Position numbers and translations under genes: made by a program | Notes under the pieces: generated by a model | Told to the model about the DNA's origin: nothing | The model's input: only the letters and a program-made list of their open reading frames with translations | Database searches by the model: none | Shown here: positions 56,586 through 64,000 of the stretch, in pieces | How the letters are laid out: each line of letters starts with the position of its first letter | Position numbering within the stretch: position 1 is the first letter of the stretch | Origin: Thalassotalea mangrovi | Lineage (GTDB): Bacteria; Pseudomonadota; Gammaproteobacteria; Enterobacterales; Alteromonadaceae | Assembly (NCBI RefSeq): GCF_005116735.1 | Contig: NZ_SWDB01000011.1 | Coordinates: forward strand, 124,001 to 188,000 | DNA: 64,000 bases | Reading direction: 5' to 3'

Positions 56586-58565
56586 TTATTTTGCAGAGGC
56601 TTCATACCATATTGGTGAGCTCCAGACTCGTTCCTTAATGGTTTTTGGTAGCTCTTCAGGGTGCTCAACCTTGGCCTTTTTGGCATCATACATGCTCCAT
56701 CTACAAACAGGGTTTTCGATGACTCGTACATAATAAAATGCACTTTCCGCCGCAGAGAAGCTCTCATCTTCCCATGTGGCAGACAGGTTAGATGCGCCTT
56801 TTTCATTACTGATTTCACAGGTTTGCAGGTTAACCGATGCCCCATTATCTGGGCAACGTTTGGTGTCAGGATTGGGTACAGCTCCATCTGAACAGGCTAC
56901 GTCAACAGTAAACTCATGCAAATCCCCTTTATCGTCCATCCAGCCTTTAATGACCTGTATTTTTGCAAGAGGTGCACTGTTGGGATCACGCTCAGCCCAG
57001 ATAATAAGTTTTGGTTTTTGGTTTTCAGGTGCAGCAGATAAGTCTCCCCCTTGAGGTACGCCTTTTTCATAACCAAGTTTCACCCAGTCGCTTTGTTTAT
57101 GGCTGTTGTCAGTGAAATCATAACCGGCAAATACCCGCACTTTGGCTCGGGTTCCACTCGTTGCAAACGTTTCCCTGCGATACAAAGCGTCCCAGATATC
57201 AGTCCTGGTGTTACTTTCCGCCCAGACGCCGGTTAAGGCGCCAGGATTATATAATTTGGTAGGGTCGTCATCACCGCTCATCCCCATAGCCTCTGCGGTG
57301 GGGTTAGCTTTCAATCCGAGGCGAACTTCAGGAGTTCCATCATTGTTGGCATAGTGGCCTTCAAAATCATCCTCTGCGGTGTCACTCGGCGTACCATTAT
57401 GATTATCTGTTGCGCCAACAAATCCCTGCTTAAATGGATTTACGCCCCATTTCTGTTGTTCTTTAAGGCCAAATTTAAGCCCATTTCGAACAAACGCATA
57501 GTCATTACTACAACCCGCATTTTCACCGTCAGGACATTTTTCAAAAACCAGTTCAAAATTACACTCTTCATCCGTCGTCATAATGCCATTCTGACATTCG
57601 GAGTTACCCTTGATTTGCATGATTTCGACCAGCCTTTCTATACGCGCCCGACGCTCAACTATTTCTTGAGTAAATTCGCTACCGTCGCTGTTCTTTCCCC
57701 AATACAATCGCCCCCAATAAAAGTTAGGGTTGTGAGGAATGGCCTGGACACTACAATCACCTGTGCAATTTTGCTCTAACCATTTATGTAAATCTTCTGC
57801 CGGGCCTTCGAATGCACTAAACACCCGATCAGGCACCGTGTCGGATTTGAAAATAACATTGCGGTGCATCATACCGCCCGCGCCTTCAGGCGCGTTGGCC
57901 GAAAATTCAAAAGCGACTAAGCTGGTGAATTTACCGGGTTCATAGTTTTCCGCCGCCGCTCTTTGAATGCGCGCCCAGGGAGCCTCTACAGCTACCTGAC
58001 AGGGTTTGCCATCCTCACCACAGATGTCCTTCAGGCGAATTGCTGGTGTCTTGGAGATACCAGCGAAAATATCCTGGAACGGCTTAATATCGTTTTTCCG
58101 CACCCCAACACAAGTTTCGGAATCATAACCATCCATTTCCGGGTTGGTACATATTTCGTATTCCCCCAACGCCTCTGCATGATCGGTAATGGCTGCAAAG
58201 TCGAGCGGCTCGACAATTTTTTTCGGGATACCTGTCGGCAATTTAACCTCTTCGCCTTTAGCAAAACGATACGCGGTGAAGGGATCATTCATGGTGTTAC
58301 CAAAGATATAGGCATCCAAAGAATAGGCAGTGTGTAAATGCAACTCACCAAAATAGGCTTGTTTCAACGGGTCGCGCTTCACCTTAGCTTCTAATTCAGC
58401 GATCGTTGGGCTTCTCGTTTGTTCAGAAGAGCTTTCTGAAACTTCCGACACTTGGCTTAGCGAGTCGTCTTTTGCTTCACTACAGGAAAATAATGCCGCG
58501 ATGCCAGCAACGAGTAGCCAATGTTTTAGGTGTGAGTTAGTTAAGGATGTTACGTAATTCATCAA
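56586..58565 (-). CDS. DUF3604-domain lipoprotein
   Basis: A 659-residue exported lipoprotein: the N-terminus ends with a lipobox-like LFSC at about residues 25-28. The DUF3604 domain (PHP-like fold suspected) spans most of the protein, with the family blocks FGELHLHTAYSLDAYIFGN, DFAAITDHAEALGEYEIC and GATDNHNGTPSD, whose histidines and aspartates are arranged as in metal-dependent hydrolases. Similar proteins often sit beside TonB receptors in marine bacteria and have no established activity. The signalling-linked TonB operon lies immediately upstream on the same strand. Confidence 0.85.
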   Translation of the reverse strand: MMNYVTSLTNSHLKHWLLVAGIAALFSCSEAKDDSLSQVSEVSESSSEQTRSPTIAELEAKVKRDPLKQAYFGELHLHTAYSLDAYIFGNTMNDPFTAYRFAKGEEVKLPTGIPKKIVEPLDFAAITDHAEALGEYEICTNPEMDGYDSETCVGVRKNDIKPFQDIFAGISKTPAIRLKDICGEDGKPCQVAVEAPWARIQRAAAENYEPGKFTSLVAFEFSANAPEGAGGMMHRNVIFKSDTVPDRVFSAFEGPAEDLHKWLEQNCTGDCSVQAIPHNPNFYWGRLYWGKNSDGSEFTQEIVERRARIERLVEIMQIKGNSECQNGIMTTDEECNFELVFEKCPDGENAGCSNDYAFVRNGLKFGLKEQQKWGVNPFKQGFVGATDNHNGTPSDTAEDDFEGHYANNDGTPEVRLGLKANPTAEAMGMSGDDDPTKLYNPGALTGVWAESNTRTDIWDALYRRETFATSGTRAKVRVFAGYDFTDNSHKQSDWVKLGYEKGVPQGGDLSAAPENQKPKLIIWAERDPNSAPLAKIQVIKGWMDDKGDLHEFTVDVACSDGAVPNPDTKRCPDNGASVNLQTCEISNEKGASNLSATWEDESFSAAESAFYYVRVIENPVCRWSMYDAKKAKVEHPEELPKTIKERVWSSPIWYEASAK

Positions 58566-58981
58566 AGATACCCCGCGCCGTTGTGGCTAAACAAGCTCTT
58601 TAGAATGATGCTGACTTAGACACTTATCTTAGTTAAAGCCAGAATAGTAACGGAACTCCCTCTCCCTATAAATCTACAACTGCATCAAGATTAAGAGGCT
58701 TAAAATACAATTATTCAGTTATAAAGGTAGCTAGTATTTTGATTTATTCTAATTTTCTGGCCGCTAGCTTCAAGCCATAAGCGCTAAGCTGATTGAGTGA
58801 GATAAACTCTGCTGATTGAGTGAGGTAAGCTTTGCTGGTGGGAGGTGGAAGAGTGAACCAAAAGCCTTGCGTCATTCCCTGCTACGACAGGGAATCTTAA
58901 CCTTGAGCCTGATGTCTCGAATGAAAAATGTTCCGTTGCCAGGTAAAGACAGAGTCGCTTGAGGACCAAAAAATGGTGTCG
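58566..58981. other. Region between the DUF3604 gene and the histidine kinase
   Basis: About 415 bp. Its right half carries heptad repeats, a 23-bp direct duplication and the GGTGGAAG word (annotated separately). The left half should hold the DUF3604 promoter; none was convincing. Confidence 0.5.
58764..58856. repeat. Heptad tract, 23-bp duplication and GGTGGAAG word
   Basis: Four heptads at 58764-58791 (CTAGCTT, CAAGCCA, TAAGCGC, TAAGCTG) run into two 23-bp direct repeats starting GCTGATTGAGTGAG (58788-58810 and 58811-58833). GGTGGGAGGTGGAAGAGTGA follows at 58837-58856. The composition matches the tracts at 19313 and 20444. Confidence 0.8.
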
Positions 58982-60211
58982 TTACCAGGCAAGGCGAGCG
59001 ATTACACGCATGTCATCATTAATCAGCGAAAACGACCAGCCATTGCGCTCACACAAACGTTGTACGATTCCCAGACCTAATCCATACCCTTGAAACGATG
59101 TCTCAGCCGGCATTTGCCGATTATTAACGTCACCGCTTACCTGATTGGTGACCAATAGCTGGTGCTCTTCGATGCTAATCGTGATCGGTCCCTGTCCGTC
59201 GAGCGTGTGTTCAAACGCATTGCGCACCAGGTTATTAATAGCAATAGAAAATGCCTGAGAATGTCCATACACGCTAGTTTTTTCGATCTCGTCGATTTCA
59301 ACATCGATGCACTTACCCCTCAATAGGTAGCCCTGCTGTTCTATCGCCTTTTGTACCAGTGGCATCACTAGGAACTGCCCATAATACAAGCCATCATCGG
59401 TTTCACGAGCCAGGCACAAAAACATGTCAATGATGGTTTTCATGTCGGTGGTTGCCCGCCTAGCTCTATCTACCGCCTTCACGTCAGCCGCTGGCAAATC
59501 GTTTTGTGCCAACAACTCAAGCGCGCCGGTTATCACCGTAATTGGCGTGCGTAATTCATGACTAACGGCATTGGTAAAGTATCGTTCCCGCTCAACAAAG
59601 GCGCTGATACGCTCAAACGTCTTTTCAATGGTCGTGGCGAGCACCCCAACCTCATCATTGCCGAACCGGCTGGACTCTATGCGTTTATGATCGTCTGCCG
59701 ATAGCTTTTCTGGGTCTATATCGGCAACTACATTGGCGAGTTGCGCGACCGGAGCAACAGCTTTGCGCATCACCATCATGCCCAGGCAGAAACCCAGGGC
59801 ACCGAGCGAAATTACGACAGCGGTGACAATGAGTAACCACCACCAGTCCTCTGATGATGCTGCCTCGATACCAGCAACATCAAAAACAACAAATGCGTGT
59901 CGCGGTTCATGTTCGCTAGGTACTACCGCGACATGCAACTCTTCGCTGGTGAATTCGTACAATCCTGCATCGGGGTTAGATTGCGCCCAACCCTGGAGTG
60001 ATTTCGGCAATTGATTAATGTCATCATATGCCCGCAGGTTTTCTGGAATAGCCGGATAGCTTTCAGCTGCGCTTTGCAGCTGATTTACCAGCACACGATC
60101 TTCACTTAGTTTGATCGCAGCAAAGAAGGCGAAGCCCCAAACGATACTGAGTACCGCTATACACAAAGCAAATGCCAGGGCGACTCGCCTGCGCAAACTG
60201 TGCCGGTACAT
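58982..60211 (-). CDS. Sensor histidine kinase
   Basis: A 409-residue membrane sensor kinase. Helices at about 10-32 and 124-146 bracket a periplasmic domain of about 90 residues; a HAMP linker follows, then the H-box FTNAVSHELRTPITVI with H218. The ATP-binding domain has NNLVRNAFEH (326-335) and GYGLGLG (375-381). The usual D-x-G of the G1 box is replaced by VTNQVSG (N356), a variant seen in a subgroup, so activity is likely but unproved. It follows its response regulator by 2 bp. Confidence 0.9.
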   Translation of the reverse strand: MYRHSLRRRVALAFALCIAVLSIVWGFAFFAAIKLSEDRVLVNQLQSAAESYPAIPENLRAYDDINQLPKSLQGWAQSNPDAGLYEFTSEELHVAVVPSEHEPRHAFVVFDVAGIEAASSEDWWWLLIVTAVVISLGALGFCLGMMVMRKAVAPVAQLANVVADIDPEKLSADDHKRIESSRFGNDEVGVLATTIEKTFERISAFVERERYFTNAVSHELRTPITVITGALELLAQNDLPAADVKAVDRARRATTDMKTIIDMFLCLARETDDGLYYGQFLVMPLVQKAIEQQGYLLRGKCIDVEIDEIEKTSVYGHSQAFSIAINNLVRNAFEHTLDGQGPITISIEEHQLLVTNQVSGDVNNRQMPAETSFQGYGLGLGIVQRLCERNGWSFSLINDDMRVIARLAW

Positions 60212-60213
60212 GA

Positions 60214-60915
60214 CTAAACATCCTCTGCAATACGGTACCCGATGCGATGTACCGTATGAATTAACGGGCTATCAAACGGCCTGTCTACTGCCTGGCGCAG
60301 CTTGTACATGTGCGAGCGAAGCGCATCGCCATCTGGGTGCTCGTCAGCCCACAATAAAGTTTCGAGAGTATTACGAGCTACAACCGACGGCGCCTCCTCC
60401 ATCAATCGTTGCAGTAGTTTCATCCCAGTCGGGTTGAGTTCGATTCGCTGTCCGGCGCGATGGACTTGCAGGGTCGACCGGTTCATGGTCAGGTCCGCAA
60501 CCGTTAACAGGTTGTCGGTTTTACCATGACTGCGTTTGTATAGCGCTTGCAGTCGCGCATTCAATTCCTGCAATGCGAATGGCTTAACCAGATAGTCATC
60601 GGCACCGGCTGCAAAACCCTTGAGTTTATCGTCAAGCGTGTCTCTCGCGGTTAGCATAAGCACAGGAGTTTCCACTTTGGCATCAGCTCGCAGTTTTTGG
60701 CAAAAGATCAGGCCATCCATCCCGGGAAGCATCAGGTCAAGAACAATAACATCAAACGGACTCGTCAGTGCCAGGTGCATCGCACTGATACCGTCATAGG
60801 CAAAATCTAAAATGTAACTATGCTGTTCAAGAAACGCGGCAATGTTTTCGCAAATATCGCGGTTATCTTCGACAATCAACACTCGAATCGGCGCTGCACC
60901 TGGCGCTTGTGTCAT
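60214..60915 (-). CDS. OmpR-family response regulator
   Basis: A 233-residue transcription factor: receiver domain (about 10-125) with VEDNRD, the phospho-acceptor D60 in VIVLDLMLPGMDG, T in MLTARD and K in VKPFALQEL, then a winged-helix DNA-binding domain (about 140-233) with the RSHMYKLRQAVD recognition helix. ATG at 60915 is preferred to one upstream because GGGGAG lies about 6-7 nt before it; this leaves 13 bp after the receptor gene. The 11-bp direct repeats upstream of the receptor gene are the likely operator. Confidence 0.93.
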   Translation of the reverse strand: MTQAPGAAPIRVLIVEDNRDICENIAAFLEQHSYILDFAYDGISAMHLALTSPFDVIVLDLMLPGMDGLIFCQKLRADAKVETPVLMLTARDTLDDKLKGFAAGADDYLVKPFALQELNARLQALYKRSHGKTDNLLTVADLTMNRSTLQVHRAGQRIELNPTGMKLLQRLMEEAPSVVARNTLETLLWADEHPDGDALRSHMYKLRQAVDRPFDSPLIHTVHRIGYRIAEDV

Positions 60916-60928
60916 ATACTGCTCCCCT

Positions 60929-63313
60929 TTACCAGGCGTAATCCAGTCGTAAACCAATAAGTGGCTCTGCTTCGCTATCGTCTATCACTACAACGCCCCG
61001 GCGATAGTCAAACTCGCTGTCATCGCTCGAGGACGCTGCCGTTACATTAATAACATCAAGAAAAGCCGTGACATCGATGGGGCCAAATGCACGCCGATAG
61101 TCCACACGGACATTCAACAAACCAGTACCACTTTTACGACCGACATTGCGCTCAGTGATCTCTTTCGAGTAGCGCAGAGGTTGTCCAGGCCCTAACACGT
61201 CTGAATGAATAATAAACACGTCGTCTGGCCTGCCAGAAAGATATTTGTAGCGCCCGGCAATTTTCCAGCGATCGTTAATTTCCCAGGTCAGTCCAAGGGT
61301 AGCTACATGCTCGCGACTAAATTCTGCGGCTACATCACCGCGACCGTCTTTCCTGTCGACCACCGCATCGTTATACGAATAAGTTGCGCTGGCGTAAAGA
61401 CCTTCCCATATTGTCCCGTTAAGCACGAAATCGATGCCGTAGGATGTGCCGTCCCCCTTGTTGGCAAAGGTTCCACGTGTTCTATCCAGGTCAACCACCA
61501 GGTCGTCGAGAATTTGATAATAGGCCTCAGTTAACAGTGACCAGTTTTTATTCGGCAAATATCTAAAACCGACACTGCTATGGGTGATTTTTTCGGTCTT
61601 AAGATTGTTTGAATCGTTAGCGGCAAGCTCTAGATACCGAGGCGACTGATGAAACAGTCCTGCGGTGGCAAAATATCTAATCGTTTCACTCGAGCGCCAG
61701 TTGACACTGAACCGGGGCGATACGAAGCTTTCATCGGCAAAACCGTCTCGTTCGACCCTAAGTCCGGTGCCAAAATCCCAATCGCCAAATTCAAAAACTT
61801 GATCAACATAGCCGGCATAGCTGGTTTCCTGTTGATTTATTGAAGAGTTTAAGCTTTCGGGAGTCAGCACAATAAAACGTTGTTGAGGATCTGGCCTGAA
61901 ATCATCGTCGTCGTAAACATATCGAATCCAATCGCCATCTAAGACAGTGTAATAGTCCAGTTCAATCTGCGTTACCCGAATACCGGTACTGAATACACCC
62001 CATTGATTCACCGTCTCAAAATCGCTTCGCCAGCCGACCTCTTTTTCACCTTCACCGATGGTAACAATGTCTTCTCGCACCGGGAAACCAGATGCGGGTG
62101 TTCCCTCAGGTACAAGATCCGGAAACGCTTCGCCCTCCGAGCTTACCTTGTCACTTTTGCGGTAATAAACTTTGTTAGTCCAGACCGATTCTTCACCAAT
62201 CAATGATCGCAAGGTCAATCCGTACAAATCACTGTCTTGCTCGGAATCCTGAAGTGCCACGTCTTCAAAATTGGGCGACTCAAAAACGTGGGTAACATCG
62301 CGGGTATAGTCCTCATGCGTATCGATCAGTAAAATTTCAACGCTATGATCCTGATTAATGGGTAGCACGGATTTTACGATGACATCTCTTAATACCGGCT
62401 CGCCAATGTCCAGTTCCTCTATGGTTTCAAACAGCGCGCCAAAATCCAGTCGCCGGGCTGACACCAGCAAGGTTGCGTCGTCAGTGATACCCATCGGACC
62501 ATCGTAACCCACTTCATAACCTGCTAGATCGTAGCGAAAGCTTGCCGACGGGCTTGGATTGCCATCAGCGACTTGCAGTTGAAGTAGCGATGCGGCACGC
62601 CCGCCATAAGCGGCCTCCCATCCCCCCGGTGAGAATTCTGCGCCGTTGATCACGTTAGGGGCGAAAATCGAAAAACGGCCACCACCACCAACATCTTCTT
62701 CTTCACCCAGTGTCGCATCAAAATGCACGGCTTTATCAAAAGGAAAGTCGTCAACAAATAACAAATTATCTCTTGGACCGCGGCCGCGCACACTGAAGCT
62801 GGCGAATTCACTGGCGGATGCCAGGCCTGGCAGTCCATCTAACGAAAGCAGCGGATCTGCACCACCACCCACAGCACTTCTCAACGCTTCTCTGTCAAGA
62901 TAAGTGGTGGAACCTGATGCAAGTAAATCCGATTGGCGCCCCCTAACCTCTACTACCTCAATGTCTTGCTGTTTAAGCTTAAATTCAATCTTGATATTTT
63001 TGCGTGTTACCACGCGGACATTGGGCTCATACAAGGAAGCAAACCCGATTTTGACTAAGTCCACCGAGTAAAGGCCAGGGTCCAACTGTTTAATGACGAT
63101 GCGGCCTTGTTCGTCGGTTTCAAAGGATTGTGTAGAAGAAGTTTCCCGTTCCTTGAGCGTGATCTGTACGCTTGAAAGAGGCCGATCCGTATCCTGGTTT
63201 TTGACTATCACTGTCAGCGTACCCGGCGCCTCTGCTGCATAAGAAAAAAGTGGAAAGCTGATCAATAGCGTCCATAGAGTCCAGAAGGATACCTGTCTCA
63301 AGTACTTGTTCAT
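60929..63313 (-). CDS. TonB-dependent outer-membrane receptor with carboxypeptidase-regulatory-like domain
   Basis: A 794-residue outer-membrane transporter. Signal peptide about 1-27, then a carboxypeptidase-regulatory-like Ig module (30-115, VIVKNQDTDRPLSSVQITL), then the plug (DPLLSLDGLPGLA, FSVRGRGPRDNLLFVDDFPF) and a beta-barrel ending in W. Receptors of this kind import large ligands such as glycans, peptides or siderophores with TonB energy. GGAGG lies 9 nt before the ATG. First gene of an operon with its own response regulator and kinase; ligand unknown. Confidence 0.92.
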   Translation of the reverse strand: MNKYLRQVSFWTLWTLLISFPLFSYAAEAPGTLTVIVKNQDTDRPLSSVQITLKERETSSTQSFETDEQGRIVIKQLDPGLYSVDLVKIGFASLYEPNVRVVTRKNIKIEFKLKQQDIEVVEVRGRQSDLLASGSTTYLDREALRSAVGGGADPLLSLDGLPGLASASEFASFSVRGRGPRDNLLFVDDFPFDKAVHFDATLGEEEDVGGGGRFSIFAPNVINGAEFSPGGWEAAYGGRAASLLQLQVADGNPSPSASFRYDLAGYEVGYDGPMGITDDATLLVSARRLDFGALFETIEELDIGEPVLRDVIVKSVLPINQDHSVEILLIDTHEDYTRDVTHVFESPNFEDVALQDSEQDSDLYGLTLRSLIGEESVWTNKVYYRKSDKVSSEGEAFPDLVPEGTPASGFPVREDIVTIGEGEKEVGWRSDFETVNQWGVFSTGIRVTQIELDYYTVLDGDWIRYVYDDDDFRPDPQQRFIVLTPESLNSSINQQETSYAGYVDQVFEFGDWDFGTGLRVERDGFADESFVSPRFSVNWRSSETIRYFATAGLFHQSPRYLELAANDSNNLKTEKITHSSVGFRYLPNKNWSLLTEAYYQILDDLVVDLDRTRGTFANKGDGTSYGIDFVLNGTIWEGLYASATYSYNDAVVDRKDGRGDVAAEFSREHVATLGLTWEINDRWKIAGRYKYLSGRPDDVFIIHSDVLGPGQPLRYSKEITERNVGRKSGTGLLNVRVDYRRAFGPIDVTAFLDVINVTAASSSDDSEFDYRRGVVVIDDSEAEPLIGLRLDYAW

Positions 63314-63394
63314 ATTGCGATTCCTCCGTGAATTAACCAGGATGCAAGTTCCAATTGCCTGTTCATTTAACCACCCTCCAACGCTCTAATTTTT

Positions 63395-63400
63395 TTAATA
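63395..63400 (-). promoter_or_regulatory. Candidate -10 of the receptor operon
   Basis: TATTAA on the minus strand lies 24 bp from the edge of the 11-bp direct-repeat block and has no -35. That layout matches activator-dependent promoters bound by PhoB-like regulators just upstream. Confidence 0.35.
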
Positions 63401-63425
63401 AAACGCAGCAAGGTTAGCAAAGCTT

Positions 63426-63464
63426 ATGTGACTAAAATGTGAATACAATGTGAGCGCAATGTAA
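63426..63464. promoter_or_regulatory. Four 11-bp-spaced direct repeats, predicted OmpR-family operator
   Basis: ATGTGA at 63426, 63437 and 63448 and ATGTAA at 63459, each exactly 11 bp apart (TCACATT-N4 on the minus strand). One helical-turn spacing of direct repeats is the classic site architecture for OmpR/PhoB-family dimers. It lies about 110-150 bp upstream of the TonB-receptor gene, whose operon encodes such a regulator. Confidence 0.65.
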
Positions 63465-63668
63465 ACGATACATTATCCCATATTCACGTGGACATCAATT
63501 TCGTGCCCGGTGCACTATATGTCATACAACCGTTGAGAAAGAAAGTCGCCCTAATTAGCTGCATAAAGCCCTCAGGGAGTTAAGGAGCCAATCAACAGCT
63601 TTAACTTGTGGCTGAGTTGTTGGTGAAAAATACAGCTGTAAATCCTGGCCTACGACTACCTTATCGTC

Positions 63669-63677
63669 TGCTATAAT
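63669..63677 (+). promoter_or_regulatory. Extended -10 promoter of the final gene
   Basis: TGC-TATAAT, an extended -10 (TGn before the hexamer), 56 bp before the ATG. No good -35, consistent with an extended -10 promoter. Confidence 0.5.
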
Positions 63678-63732
63678 TTTTCAATCCGACGTAAGTTGTG
63701 GATGCTAATTTCAACAGCACAGGACTTACTCT

Positions 63733-64000
63733 ATGAACACCGTATCGCACCGTTTTATTGCCGTAACCACCTACCTTTTATTAATGCTCTCTGGATACAC
63801 AGTCAATGCTCAGGAAGATCAGGGTGATATGATTGTCTCCCACTGCATGAAATCCCAATCCGCTGATTATAGCGATATGGAAACTAAGAAATGGCTACCC
63901 ATACATCAGGAGATGGTGAACCAAGGGCACATGAAACAGTGGTTACTTTACTATGTGATGTTTGGAGACCGCACCGATTGTGATTATTACGTCGTAGAAA
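63733..64000 (+). CDS. Exported protein of unknown function, partial (3' end outside window)
   Basis: The ATG at 63733 opens a frame that runs off the window at residue 89. The N-terminus (HRFIAVTTYLLLMLSGYTVNAQ) is a signal peptide with cleavage likely after NA. The mature part begins EDQGDMIVSHCMKS and contains two cysteines (HCMKS and TDCDYY) that may pair. No family is recognised from 60 mature residues. Divergent from the TonB-receptor operon. Confidence 0.6.
   Translation, partial: MNTVSHRFIAVTTYLLLMLSGYTVNAQEDQGDMIVSHCMKSQSADYSDMETKKWLPIHQEMVNQGHMKQWLLYYVMFGDRTDCDYYVVE

Larger units (their letters stand above)
63314..63732. other. Intergenic region between the receptor operon and the final gene
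   Basis: About 420 bp holding the predicted operator and -10 of the receptor operon at its left and the promoter of the plus-strand gene at its right; nothing else was recognised. Confidence 0.5.

Overview
The window is a stretch of chromosome from a marine-type gammaproteobacterium, most likely of the order Alteromonadales (Colwelliaceae/Alteromonadaceae-like). The case rests on close E. coli-like versions of NrdA, NrdB, Prs, CysB and YciK, on gene orders such as hemA-prfA-prmC, lolB-ispE-tRNA-Gln-prs-rplY-pth-ychF and truC-yqcC, and on marine-flavoured accessory genes: a Pla-1/cef-type lipase, a PEP-CTERM protein, DUF3549/DUF3301 proteins and a TonB receptor with its own two-component system. 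I see no prophage, integron, cas genes or transposase gene. The species cannot be fixed from sequence reading alone.

Layout. 0.1-6 kb: ubiG, a gph-type phosphatase, then the class Ia ribonucleotide reductase set nrdA-nrdB-yfaE behind a convincing pair of NrdR boxes. 6-11.7 kb: small accessory genes (phosphatase-like protein, VOC protein, TPR/TonB-C protein, hotdog thioesterase, a small membrane protein plus a CBS protein, a cyclase-family hydrolase, an unknown secreted protein). 11.8-23.2 kb: S9 peptidase, class I fumarase, pabB, a CoA-type Nudix hydrolase, L-serine dehydratase, cysB, topA. 23.7-32.6 kb: Ig-repeat lipoprotein, dicarboxylate-type symporter, sohB, lipase lipoprotein, yciK. 32.6-43.9 kb: translation, haem and envelope housekeeping genes, an acyl-CoA synthetase and a cold-shock gene. 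44.3-50.7 kb: truC-yqcC, DUF3549-DUF3301, tRNA-Thr and tRNA-Phe, mutY-yggX, trmB. 51.6-64 kb: Na/Pi transporter, PEP-CTERM protein, MscS, DUF4405 membrane protein, LysE exporter, DUF3604 lipoprotein, then a TonB-receptor/response-regulator/histidine-kinase operon and the start of a secreted protein running off the end.

The genes are mostly ordinary; the unusual content lies between them. (i) A 275-bp palindromic element with ATACCAATCACA termini occurs three times, and the third copy carries a second 243-bp insertion with its own inverted ends. (ii) At 27.7-28.0 kb eight 16-bp repeats face four to five 28-bp repeats around a central palindrome. (iii) At 47.7-48.0 kb there are five 53-bp tandem units, in one of which both arms of a potential hairpin have changed together; 32-bp modules flank the array. 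(iv) Three tracts have a strict 7-bp period. (v) Four 11-bp-spaced direct repeats upstream of the TonB-receptor operon look like the operator of its own OmpR-family regulator.

Regulatory signals that can be read include the NrdR boxes, a sigma70 promoter with a long leader for the cold-shock gene, a strong tRNA promoter with a GC-rich discriminator, and about a dozen rho-independent terminators, several serving convergent genes.
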